From NCBI GenBank assembly GCA_026786125.1, contig JAJAYU010000358.1, positions 1 through 9,845 of the forward strand: a stretch of DNA of 9,845 nt. The letters run 5' to 3'. Positions 1-6,487 of this stretch are shown in pieces. Under the pieces are notes generated by a model, which was given only the letters and a program-made list of their open reading frames with translations, made no database searches and had not been told where the DNA came from. This stretch comes from Chamaesiphon sp. GTDB lineage: Bacteria > Cyanobacteriota > Cyanobacteriia > Cyanobacteriales > Chamaesiphonaceae. Made by a program: the position numbers and the translations under genes. The first letter of the stretch is position 1. Each line of letters opens with the position of its first letter.

Positions 1-19
1 ATTATCAATTATCAACTAA
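1..19. repeat. Degenerate heptamer repeat, left copy flanking the bilin lyase gene
   Basis: Bases 3-19 (TATCAATTATCAACTAA) are the exact reverse complement of bases 611-627. The unit is a heptamer close to TCAATTA/TCAACTA, a type seen as short tandemly repeated repeats in cyanobacterial genomes. The copy overlaps the lyase stop codon (16-18, minus strand) and may continue past the left edge of the window. Confidence 0.6.
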
Positions 20-603
20 ACCCCTACTCTGGCTAAATTTCGATCGATCATCTTAGCCAAGGTATCATTGCTAATACATCGCCGCTCGGAGCAATAGGTG
101 GTGAGATTTACGCCATCCATTGTGCGGACACTGCTCACGCGGATCCGAAAATCGTCATTGATAAACCAACAGCGTTCTTGACCCTGATTATTATCGTATT
201 CAGTATCGATCGTCAAGATCCCGTCTTGCCCGAACCAATAGCGGGAGATCACCGGAATTTTTTCGACATAACCGCGATCTCGAATCAGTTTACCAGATAG
301 TTTCGTCTCATCATCGGGAACGTCAATTAGTACCGCTCCATAGTCTTCATTCGGTGGTACATCATCGAGATTGGCTTGCCACATAAATCTCCCGCCACCC
401 ATTGCCTGAGCCGGATCGATCAATTGTTGTTCGCAGATACTAACCACTTTTGGATCATCTTTGGCAACAACTTGAATGATCAGATTTGATTCTCCCGACT
501 CATCATCTACCAGATCAAAATGATGAACCGCTCGCAGCGTCAGCCAAGTTCCCTCGCTTTTGCGAAAGAAGTCCATCATTGTCATGGGAGGAATTAGAGT
601 CAT
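16..603 (-). CDS. CpcS/CpeS-family phycobiliprotein (bilin) lyase
   Basis: Probable chromophore lyase of the CpcS/CpeS/CpcU family. These cytoplasmic lipocalin-fold proteins attach phycocyanobilin or a related bilin to a cysteine of phycobiliprotein subunits (typically Cys84-equivalent) for phycobilisome assembly. Family signatures, numbered from the start chosen here (195 aa), are FFRKSEG at 12-18, GYVEKIPVISRYWF at 111-124, DTEYDNNQGQERCWF at 133-147 and YCSERRC at 170-176. The length is normal. The frame stays open to an ATG at 636, but those extra 11 residues are encoded by the heptamer repeat at 611-627, so ATG 603 (MTLIPPMTMMDFF) is preferred. ATGs at 585, 579 and 576 are also possible, and none has a clear ribosome-binding site. 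It is divergent from the pentapeptide-repeat gene. The family is clear; whether this is CpcS, CpcU or CpeS, and its exact substrate, cannot be told. Confidence 0.88.
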   Translation of the reverse strand: MTLIPPMTMMDFFRKSEGTWLTLRAVHHFDLVDDESGESNLIIQVVAKDDPKVVSICEQQLIDPAQAMGGGRFMWQANLDDVPPNEDYGAVLIDVPDDETKLSGKLIRDRGYVEKIPVISRYWFGQDGILTIDTEYDNNQGQERCWFINDDFRIRVSSVRTMDGVNLTTYCSERRCISNDTLAKMIDRNLARVGV

Positions 604-610
604 GGTTAAA

Positions 611-627
611 TTAGTTGATAATTGATA
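611..627. repeat. Degenerate heptamer repeat, right copy (inverted relative to 3-19)
   Basis: TTAGTTGATAATTGATA is the exact reverse complement of bases 3-19. It lies just upstream of the preferred lyase start (603), or inside the extended reading frame if ATG 636 is used. The two copies therefore bracket the lyase gene as inverted repeats about 590 bases apart. Confidence 0.6.
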
Positions 628-706
628 GTTCTGCATTCACAAATTAATTGCATGAGCCAACCTTTCCACTATAAAGTTTATTTATAACCAACTATATAGA
701 ATAGTC

Positions 707-1504
707 GTGAATGATTCTCTTGTCGCACCTTCAGAAATTTTAGCAGCTATTCGGGCTGGACAGTCGATCGAGCACCTAGATTTGTATCGTGTGGATCTGG
801 GCGAGCTGGATTTAACAGGTGCTCACCTGAAAGGGTTAAACTCGATCGGGGCTAACTTTAGTGGTGCTAATCTCAGTGGAGCCGATTTAAGTGGTGCGGA
901 TTTACGCGGTGTGAATTTTACAGATACTAATCTCACAGGTGCCAATTTAGCCAAAGCATATCTCAATCGCGCCCTGCTATACAATACTAACTTGACTGAT
1001 GCAGATCTAACAGGTGCAAAATTGCAGGTGGCGCGGTACGATCGATACACAATCTGGACAGAGGGATTTGGCTACAAAACTTTGGGAGCAATCGGCCCGA
1101 ATGCGGTGCTCAATGGTGCATACCTGAATACTGCTAATCTGCGGGATGTCGATCTCAGTGGTGCAAATCTCCTGGGTAGCTATTTAAGTGGGGCAGATTT
1201 GACAGGTGCAAATCTCCAAAATGCTCGGTTGAGTGGTGCTACGCTTCAGAAAGCATTTTTGACTGGGGCATCGCTGCGAAATGCCAGTTTGAACGGGGTA
1301 AATCTACAAGGTGCTGATTTACGAGCGGCGGATTTGACGGACATCAAGATCGAGCATGTGGAAAGCATTGCTGGGGCAGATTTTAGTCAGGCACAGGGGT
1401 TGAGCGATGATATTCGATCGATCCTGTTGGGGCGTTCTGGAGCAGAACTGGATACTTGGAACGCTTTTACGCGGCGGACTACTAGACAAAGTTTGACTTC
1501 TTAA
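707..1504 (+). CDS. Pentapeptide-repeat protein
   Basis: A 265-aa protein made mostly of A(D/N)LxG pentapeptide repeats, which fold into a right-handed quadrilateral beta-helix. Two repeat blocks (about residues 24-109 and 134-214) are split by a non-repeat segment at about 110-133 (YDRYTIWTEGFGYKTLGAIG), an insert common in cyanobacterial members. The C-terminal tail (about 230-263) has a GLSDDIRSILL stretch, then ELDTWNAFTRRTTRQSL, also familiar from cyanobacterial pentapeptide proteins. There is no signal peptide or membrane segment, so it is probably cytoplasmic. The start is GTG 707. No in-frame ATG precedes the first repeats and no ribosome-binding site is seen. A TATAGA at 695-700 would place transcription start at or near the GTG, so a leaderless message is possible. 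The cellular role is unknown; many such proteins are scaffolds or protein-interaction surfaces. Confidence 0.88.
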   Translation: MNDSLVAPSEILAAIRAGQSIEHLDLYRVDLGELDLTGAHLKGLNSIGANFSGANLSGADLSGADLRGVNFTDTNLTGANLAKAYLNRALLYNTNLTDADLTGAKLQVARYDRYTIWTEGFGYKTLGAIGPNAVLNGAYLNTANLRDVDLSGANLLGSYLSGADLTGANLQNARLSGATLQKAFLTGASLRNASLNGVNLQGADLRAADLTDIKIEHVESIAGADFSQAQGLSDDIRSILLGRSGAELDTWNAFTRRTTRQSLTS

Positions 1505-1558
1505 GCAAAAATGCTGCTGAGACGATACAAGTACCAAGTCTAATCGTTTAGGCTAGAA

Positions 1559-1572
1559 CAACTATCAACTAA
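1559..1572. repeat. Relic of the TATCAACTAA heptamer repeat
   Basis: CAACTAT followed by CAACTAA. The core TATCAACTAAA (1563-1573) is identical to bases 10-20, so this looks like a third, shortened copy of the heptamer family that flanks the lyase gene. It is short enough that chance similarity in AT-rich DNA is possible. Confidence 0.35.
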
Positions 1573-1615
1573 ATGGTCTAGATTTTTAACTTTGATCTCG
1601 GCTGTTTGCTAGGTG

Positions 1616-1635
1616 ATAAATTTAGGCAAATTTAT
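1616..1635. repeat. Perfect AT-rich dyad ATAAATTT-AGGC-AAATTTAT
   Basis: Two perfect 8-base arms (1616-1623 and 1628-1635) are separated by four bases. No T-run follows on the plus strand, so this is not a standard intrinsic terminator. It lies 112 bases after the pentapeptide-repeat stop and about 270 bases before tal. It could be a protein-binding dyad or a short hairpin; the function is unknown. Confidence 0.4.
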
Positions 1636-1692
1636 ATTCGCCGATACACATATTGAGGAGTTGATCGGCTAAAATGCGCTAAAGAGGGATTA

Positions 1693-1726
1693 CCTACGGT
1701 AGGCTAACGCCAACGCCAACCCCAAC
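1693..1726. repeat. Short palindrome plus tandem hexamers (GCCAAC type)
   Basis: The 11-base palindrome CCTACGGTAGG (1693-1703) runs directly into four hexamers, GCTAAC, GCCAAC, GCCAAC and CCCAAC (1703-1726). The mix of palindrome and iterated units, in an otherwise unremarkable AT-rich gap, suggests a fragment of a dispersed intergenic repeat. The rest of the 1505-1902 gap has no credible open reading frame or RNA gene. Confidence 0.4.
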
Positions 1727-1763
1727 GAACTTCGATTACCAGAACTAGGTTTAGTCTTGAATT

Positions 1764-1791
1764 TTGACTGGTGTTTTGTCAACGTCATACT
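1764..1791 (+). promoter_or_regulatory. Candidate sigma70-type promoter for tal
   Basis: TTGACT at 1764-1769, a 16-base spacer, then CATACT at 1786-1791: a good -35 and a moderate -10. Initiation would fall near 1798, giving a leader of about 105 bases before the tal ATG. The -35 is also the left arm of a dyad, TTGAC (1764-1768) and GTCAA (1778-1782), which could bind a regulator. No GTA-N8-TAC site of the NtcA type was seen, although NtcA control of this cluster is known in Anabaena/Nostoc. Confidence 0.4.
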
Positions 1792-1902
1792 ATCCAAAAA
1801 ATATCACAACAGAAGGATTATAGTTAGAAAACAAAATCTTCCCGGTTGTCCTTCCAGATCAGCTTAGATCAATCCTCAGCACCCATTGGAGTCATACCAA
1901 TT

Positions 1903-3057
1903 ATGTTATCAACAGAACAAAACCCCTTATTCACGATCGAATCCGAATATGGACAGAGTATTTGGATGGACAACCTCAGTCGCGATCTGCTCGAATCTGG
2001 TGAACTAGCCAAACTGATCACTACTCGCGGCGTACTAGGGATCACCTCCAATCCCGCCATCTTTGAAAAAGCGATTGTCGGTAACGCAATTTACGACACC
2101 GAAATTAAAGCAGGGATTCAAGCAAATAAATCTCTCAACGAAATTTATGAATCGCTGATTTTCAGCGATATCCGTCGCGCCTGTGACATATTGCTACCCG
2201 TCTACAAACAAACTAACGGGATCGATGGTTATGTCAGCATCGAAGTCCCGCCGACAATTGCCACAGACACCAAGAGTACCATCGCCGAAGCCCGCCGTTA
2301 CCACGCCGAAATTGCCCGCCCCAACGTGATGATCAAGATTCCTGGCACTCCAGAAGGCTTACCTGCCGTCGAACAGATGATCAGTGAAGGGATCAGCATC
2401 AATGTCACCCTACTCTTTGCCGTTGAGAGCTATGTAGAGGCAGCTTGGGCATATATCCGTGGCTTAGAAACCCGTGTAGCCAAAGGCGAAGACATCAGTA
2501 ATATTTCTTCAGTCGCTAGCTTCTTTCTGAGCCGGATCGATATCAGCATTGATGCTAAACTCGATCTGCTGATTAAAAATCTGACCGACCCAGCTAAAAT
2601 TGAAAAAATCTCTGCCCTCAAAGGTAAAATTGCGATCGCTAACGCCAAGATCGCCTATCAAGAGTACAAGAAAATCATTGCGACCGATCGATGGCAACAA
2701 TTAGAAGCCAAAGGCGCGCGAGTACAACGCTTGCTTTGGGCGAGTACAAGTACCAAAGATCCCAGCTACAGCGATGTAATGTACGTCGATGGATTAGTTG
2801 GGGATAATACTGTCAATACCCTCCCACCAAACACCCTGGAAGCCTGTGCCGATCATTGCGATCCCGCCAATCGGATCGAAGCCGGAGTCGATCAAGCCTA
2901 TGGATTGGTTGCCAGCCTTCAGGATGCTGATATTAATATCGATTTAGATGCCGTCATGGACGAACTGCTAATTGATGGGCTTGACAAATTTGTCAAACCG
3001 TTTGACTCCCTCATGAAGTCTCTGGCTAGTAAAGCGGGTAATTTGACATCCATTTAG
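1903..3057 (+). CDS. tal: Transaldolase
   Basis: Moves a dihydroxyacetone unit between sedoheptulose-7-phosphate and glyceraldehyde-3-phosphate (giving erythrose-4-phosphate and fructose-6-phosphate) in the non-oxidative pentose phosphate pathway; cytoplasmic. At 384 aa it is the longer cyanobacterial-type enzyme. Both family signatures are visible: GITSNPAIF (residues 46-54) and VMIKIPGTPEGL (142-153), with K145 the expected Schiff-base lysine. The N-terminal YGQSIWMDNLSRDLL (16-30) is also typical. The frame is open further upstream to a TTG at 1846, but those 19 residues do not resemble the family. ATG 1903 is chosen, with GGAG at 1888-1891, spaced rather long. It heads the tal-zwf-opcA cluster, as in Nostoc, though no fbp gene precedes it here. 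Identity is near certain; the start is likely. Confidence 0.95.
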   Translation: MLSTEQNPLFTIESEYGQSIWMDNLSRDLLESGELAKLITTRGVLGITSNPAIFEKAIVGNAIYDTEIKAGIQANKSLNEIYESLIFSDIRRACDILLPVYKQTNGIDGYVSIEVPPTIATDTKSTIAEARRYHAEIARPNVMIKIPGTPEGLPAVEQMISEGISINVTLLFAVESYVEAAWAYIRGLETRVAKGEDISNISSVASFFLSRIDISIDAKLDLLIKNLTDPAKIEKISALKGKIAIANAKIAYQEYKKIIATDRWQQLEAKGARVQRLLWASTSTKDPSYSDVMYVDGLVGDNTVNTLPPNTLEACADHCDPANRIEAGVDQAYGLVASLQDADINIDLDAVMDELLIDGLDKFVKPFDSLMKSLASKAGNLTSI

Positions 3058-3109
3058 TCGATCGTTTTTAACAGAGATTTGTTTTTATTGGTAAAAGCAC
3101 AATTTTTAG

Positions 3110-3165
3110 GGGCAGGTTTATGCAATTCGCCTAAACCTGAAATTAGCCGTCGTACGAACCTGCCC
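3110..3165. repeat. Inverted-repeat element with two competing stems in the tal-zwf spacer
   Basis: CAGGTTTA (3113-3120) pairs perfectly with TAAACCTG (3132-3139) across an 11-base loop. The overlapping GGGCAGGTT (3110-3118) pairs perfectly with AACCTGCCC (3157-3165). The stems share CAGGTT and cannot form together. The shape fits a worn dispersed palindromic repeat, but it lies in the tal-zwf transcript, 63 bases before the zwf ATG, and could affect read-through. No T-run follows either stem. The rest of the spacer shows nothing else convincing. Confidence 0.55.
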
Positions 3166-3228
3166 AACACCGCCGAATACGGATTTATCCCAAAAATAAT
3201 CGTCCGAGTTCTACCATACCAGGAATAA

Positions 3229-4758
3229 ATGATCGATCTATTAGAAAACCCCTTCCGCCAAGGACTCCGCCAAGAACGAGTCCCCGAACCCCAAATCCTG
3301 ACTATCTTTGGCGCATCCGGCGATCTTACCCATCGAAAACTGATCCCTGCATTGTATCAGATGCGACTCGATCGGAGACTACCACCCGAAATCACCATCG
3401 TCGGTGTTGCCCGTCGCGAATGGAGCAACGAATACTTCCGCGAACACTCCAAACAGGGGATCATCGAATTTGGCAACGGCATCCAAGATGAAGCAGTCTG
3501 GGAAGAATTCGCCAAAGGACTCTATTATTGCCCTGGCGATATCGACAAACCCGAAAGCTATCTCAATCTCAAAACATTACTCGGCGAACTCGATACCGAA
3601 CGCCGCACGATGGGCAATCGCGTCTTTTACCTCTCTGTCGCGCCGAATTTCTTCCCTGAAGCGATCAAGCAATTAGGTAGTGCGGGGATGTTAAGTGATG
3701 CCCAAAAACATCGCTTAGTAATTGAGAAACCCTTTGGGAGGGATCTGGCTTCAGCGAGGGTCTTAAACCGTGTCGTCAGACAATATTGTGAAGAGCAGCA
3801 AGTGTACCGGATCGACCACTATCTGGGCAAGGAAACCGTCCAAAACTTGCTCGTGTTGCGATTTGCCAATGCGATCTTTGAACCCCTGTGGAATCGTAAT
3901 TATATCGACAACATCCAAATCACCGTTGCCGAAACCGTCGGTGTTGAAGATCGGGCGGGTTATTATGAATCGGCGGGCGCATTACGCGACATGATCCAAA
4001 ACCATTTGATGCAGGTATTTTGCCTGATAGCAATGGAGCCGCCCAATTCTCTCGATGCGGATGCAATTCGGACAGAAAAAGTCAAAGTTCTCGAAGCTAC
4101 TCGCCTCGCGGATCTCAATAATCTTAGTCGATCGGCCATTCGGGGACAATATCAAGCGGGTTGGATGAAGGGCGAACAAATCCCTGGCTATCGCGATGAG
4201 CCTGGAGTCGCGGCGGGATCGGTAAATCCTTGCTTTGTTGCCATGAAATTCATGGTAGATAACTGGCGATGGAAGGACGTTCCGTTCTATCTGCGGACTG
4301 GTAAACGGCTACCGAAAAAGGTCTCCGAAATCACCATCCAATTTAAACCCGTACCCTGGCTCGTGTTTCAATCGGCTTCCCGTCAAGCCAACCCAAATCT
4401 ATTGACAATCCAGATCTACCCGAACGAGGGGATCTCCCTCCAGTTTGAAGCGAAAATGCCTGGAGCAGATTTACGCACTCGCACGGAGAATATGGATTTT
4501 AATTACCAAGAGGCGTTTGGGGTAAAATCTTCAGATGCTTACGACAAGCTCCTAATTGACTGTATGCTCGGCGATCAAACTTTGTTCACCCGCTCGGATG
4601 AGGTGGAGGAAGCATGGCGTATTGTCACGCCAGCTCTGTCAGATTGGGAAGCAAATACCGATCCCGATTCAATTCCGCTGTATGAAGCAGGTACCTGGGG
4701 TCCTCTGGCTGCGGAAGATTTGATCAATGATGATGGTAGGAAGTGGCACAGATCTTAG
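3229..4758 (+). CDS. zwf: Glucose-6-phosphate 1-dehydrogenase
   Basis: Oxidises glucose-6-phosphate to 6-phosphogluconolactone with NADP+, the entry step of the oxidative pentose phosphate pathway; cytoplasmic and oligomeric. The 509-aa length is usual. Landmarks are the dinucleotide-binding [10 protein letters not shown] (residues 28-37), EKPFGRD (166-172) and the substrate/catalytic RIDHYLGKE (194-202, His197 in the RIDHYLGK motif). C187 and C445 sit where Anabaena G6PDH has the cysteine pair linked to redox and OpcA control (its C187/C444), so regulation by thioredoxin and OpcA is expected. The ATG has AGGA at 3221-3224, only 4 bases away. It follows tal by 171 bases, and its stop codon TAG is itself the first bases of a heptamer repeat leading to opcA. 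Probably co-transcribed with tal and opcA. Confidence 0.97.
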   Translation: MIDLLENPFRQGLRQERVPEPQILTIFGASGDLTHRKLIPALYQMRLDRRLPPEITIVGVARREWSNEYFREHSKQGIIEFGNGIQDEAVWEEFAKGLYYCPGDIDKPESYLNLKTLLGELDTERRTMGNRVFYLSVAPNFFPEAIKQLGSAGMLSDAQKHRLVIEKPFGRDLASARVLNRVVRQYCEEQQVYRIDHYLGKETVQNLLVLRFANAIFEPLWNRNYIDNIQITVAETVGVEDRAGYYESAGALRDMIQNHLMQVFCLIAMEPPNSLDADAIRTEKVKVLEATRLADLNNLSRSAIRGQYQAGWMKGEQIPGYRDEPGVAAGSVNPCFVAMKFMVDNWRWKDVPFYLRTGKRLPKKVSEITIQFKPVPWLVFQSASRQANPNLLTIQIYPNEGISLQFEAKMPGADLRTRTENMDFNYQEAFGVKSSDAYDKLLIDCMLGDQTLFTRSDEVEEAWRIVTPALSDWEANTDPDSIPLYEAGTWGPLAAEDLINDDGRKWHRS

Positions 4759-4786
4759 GGAATAGGGAATAGAGAATAGCGGATAG
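4756..4786. repeat. TAGGGAA heptamer repeat, first block of the zwf-opcA spacer
   Basis: Four tandem heptamers, TAGGGAA, TAGGGAA, TAGAGAA and TAGCGGA, plus a trailing TAG. The first three bases are the zwf stop codon. The block is inverted relative to the array at 4839-4896: TAGGGAATAGGG (4756-4767) pairs perfectly over 12 bases with CCCTATTCCCTA (4837-4848), leaving a 69-base loop. Confidence 0.75.
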
Positions 4787-4838
4787 TAGACATGCAAAAA
4801 TATTTGTATTTCTAAACTCAGCCACTGAAATCGCTACC

Positions 4839-4896
4839 CTATTCCCTATCCTCTCTATCCCCTATCCTCTATCCTCTATCCTCTATCCCCTATCCC
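4839..4896. repeat. CTATCCY heptamer array abutting the opcA start codon
   Basis: Eight heptamers of CTATCCT/CTATCCC (the first CTATTCC), with one 2-base CT insertion at 4853-4854. The last full unit ends at 4896 and CTAA fills the four bases to the ATG. This is the short tandem heptamer type known from cyanobacteria. It takes the place where a ribosome-binding site would be, and the leader is almost purine-free. The array may change length between strains. Confidence 0.8.
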
Positions 4897-4900
4897 CTAA

Positions 4901-6265
4901 ATGAGTACTCAATCCGCTCCAGTTGTATCGCTTCGTGCGCCGAAAGATGTGTCGGTAACGGATATCGAACATGAATTAAGTCAGATCTGGAAAGACTATC
5001 AGCCAGAGAATCAAGCTCAAGATGCGATCGTGGCTACTCAGGCGAGTACGTTTACGTTTATCGTCTATGAACCAGAGCCGACCCAACATATGTTATCAGT
5101 ATTGGGTTTCTATGATGGGCCGATCGATGGTATTTTTGGGCCAGCACAAGTAAAAGCGATTAAAGCTGCTCAAAAAGCTTATCAACTCACCGCAACTGGT
5201 AAACTCGATCGCGAGACAATGGACAAGATCCAGGCTGCTTATCACGATCGAATCACCACTACTAATGATGCCCACGCCTTAGCTGTCGAAAAAGATGTCG
5301 ATAATCGGGGTTATGTAGTGACAGATGCGATCGCAAATACCAATCCCCGTCGAATTATCACCGTCTGCCCCAGCGCGGGCAAAGATACCGGAGTTGGCGC
5401 ACAGGTGTCGGTGTATTGCCCGATGAAGAAGCAATACCTTCACTCCCTCGTCTGTAGCGAATACATTACTTTGCGGGGCACTCCCGAAGCATTAGAGCGC
5501 AATGGGGAGAGCATCGCCAACCTCGCGGTGTCCGACTTACCGCGATTCCTGTGGTGGAAAGATGCCCCCGCACCAACTAAACCTCTGTTTAAACAGTTAG
5601 CCCATCAAGCCAATTCCGTCATCTTCGACTCTGCCGATTTCACCTCTAACGAAGCCGATTTGGGGCAGTTATGTACAATCCTCGCAGAAGGAATACCCGT
5701 GATCGATCTCAACTGGCGCAGAATCGGCGGATGGCAAGAACTCACCGCCGAAGCCTTCGATCCGCCAGCTAGACGTAAAGATATCACCGAGATCGATCAA
5801 GTGGATATCAATTACGAGTTAGGCAATCCCGCTCAAGCCCTCATGTTCCTCGGTTGGCTCTCCAGCCGTCTCAAATGGCAACCCACTAGTTATAACCATT
5901 CTGGTGGCGATTATGACCTCCGCGAGATTGATTTTGTCGCTCCCGACGGACGCAAAATCCATACCGAACTAGCGGGAATGCCGACGGCTGATTCCGGTGA
6001 GATCCCAGGCGACATCATGGGTGTCCGCCTGACTTCTACCAACCCCAAAGCCAACTGTAGCACCGTCCTCTGTTCGGAAGTAGCTGGCTGTATGCAGATG
6101 GAAACCAAAGGCGGTACTCAAACAGCACGGGTAGAGGAAGTAAGTTCGCTTGCGGAGCGCAATGCTGAGGATTTATTAGCTGAGTATCTCCAACGCTGGA
6201 GTCGGGATTTACTATATGAGGAAAGTATGACCGTTGTTGCTCAGATTTTGAGTAAAGTCGGATAG
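4901..6265 (+). CDS. opcA: Glucose-6-phosphate dehydrogenase assembly/activator protein OpcA
   Basis: Allosteric effector that assembles and activates G6PDH; cytoplasmic. The 454-aa length is usual for cyanobacterial OpcA. Residues about 60-112 form a peptidoglycan-binding-like repeat domain (LGFYDGPIDGIFGPAQVKAI). Since no signal peptide is present, this is presumably a protein-interaction module. The rest, about 145-454, is the OpcA domain, with FLWWKDAP (216-223) and GGWQELTAEAFDP (276-288). C391 and C397 (C-x5-C) match the thioredoxin-controlled C393/C399 pair of Anabaena OpcA; C386 lies just before. The start is fixed by an in-frame TAA at 4898-4900 touching the ATG and by the family-typical N-terminus (VVSLRAPKDVS). 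There is no ribosome-binding site: a heptamer array fills the leader. It is 142 bases after zwf, its partner gene. Confidence 0.95.
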   Translation: MSTQSAPVVSLRAPKDVSVTDIEHELSQIWKDYQPENQAQDAIVATQASTFTFIVYEPEPTQHMLSVLGFYDGPIDGIFGPAQVKAIKAAQKAYQLTATGKLDRETMDKIQAAYHDRITTTNDAHALAVEKDVDNRGYVVTDAIANTNPRRIITVCPSAGKDTGVGAQVSVYCPMKKQYLHSLVCSEYITLRGTPEALERNGESIANLAVSDLPRFLWWKDAPAPTKPLFKQLAHQANSVIFDSADFTSNEADLGQLCTILAEGIPVIDLNWRRIGGWQELTAEAFDPPARRKDITEIDQVDINYELGNPAQALMFLGWLSSRLKWQPTSYNHSGGDYDLREIDFVAPDGRKIHTELAGMPTADSGEIPGDIMGVRLTSTNPKANCSTVLCSEVAGCMQMETKGGTQTARVEEVSSLAERNAEDLLAEYLQRWSRDLLYEESMTVVAQILSKVG

Positions 6266-6271
6266 AAAATC

Positions 6272-6380
6272 GTAGGTTGGCTAGAGCGTCAGCGTTGGCG
6301 GAGCCGCGACTTCAGGACACAACCCAACTATCCCACCAGCAGACTAGAAATGTTGGGTTTCATTCTTCAACCCAACCTAC
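6272..6380. mobile_element. MITE-like palindromic element, about 109 bp, non-coding
   Basis: GTAGGTTGG (6272-6280) and CCAACCTAC (6372-6380) form perfect 9-base terminal inverted repeats. Inside, GTTGGGTT (6352-6359) pairs with AACCCAAC (6369-6376) across a 9-base loop, and a second AACCCAAC (6321-6328) could pair with the same arm. Motifs of the form GTAGGTTGGGTT...AACCCAACCTAC are, from general knowledge, widespread dispersed repeats in cyanobacteria. No transposase is present and no clear target-site duplication is seen. The element starts 6 bases after the opcA stop and could also act as an RNA hairpin ending the operon message. Confidence 0.55.
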
Positions 6381-6431
6381 CATCTCTGTTGGAATAACCA
6401 TAACCCAAAATACACTCCTGGAATATGATTA

Positions 6432-6460
6432 TTGCCAGTCGATCTTTGATCGCCTATAAT
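6432..6460 (+). promoter_or_regulatory. Near-consensus sigma70 promoter for the toxin-antitoxin operon
   Basis: TTGCCA (6432-6437), a spacer of exactly 17 bases, then a perfect TATAAT (6455-6460). Initiation would fall near 6467, giving a leader of about 20 bases to the toxin ATG (6488). It is the strongest promoter-like sequence noticed in the window. Confidence 0.75.
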
Positions 6461-6480
6461 ATGCTATACAGGGCATAATA
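6457..6480. promoter_or_regulatory. Probable autoregulatory operator overlapping the -10
   Basis: An imperfect dyad: TAATATGC (6457-6464) and GCATAATA (6473-6480) match as inverted repeats at 7 of 8 positions, with an 8-base spacer. It overlaps the last four bases of the -10 and the expected start point. This is the position expected for repression by the helix-turn-helix antitoxin. That role is inference from how HigBA-type operons work. Confidence 0.5.
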
Positions 6481-6487
6481 GGAAAAT

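Noticed and set aside
823..1050. Minus-strand open frame inside the pentapeptide-repeat gene
   Set aside because: Its repetitive Arg/Leu/Pro sequence is the mirror of the pentapeptide repeats; it has no independent start signal.
1846..1902. N-terminal extension of transaldolase from a TTG codon
   Set aside because: The 19 extra residues do not resemble the family start, TTG is rare, and an ATG at 1903 with GGAG upstream gives the expected N-terminus.
1505..1902. NtcA-binding site upstream of tal
   Set aside because: No GTA-N8-TAC pattern was found at a suitable place, although NtcA control of this cluster is known elsewhere.
4839..4896. CRISPR array
   Set aside because: The repeats are directly adjacent 7-base units with no spacers.
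6277..6459. Open frame across the MITE-like element
   Set aside because: It is made of the inverted-repeat element and the promoter region and resembles no protein.
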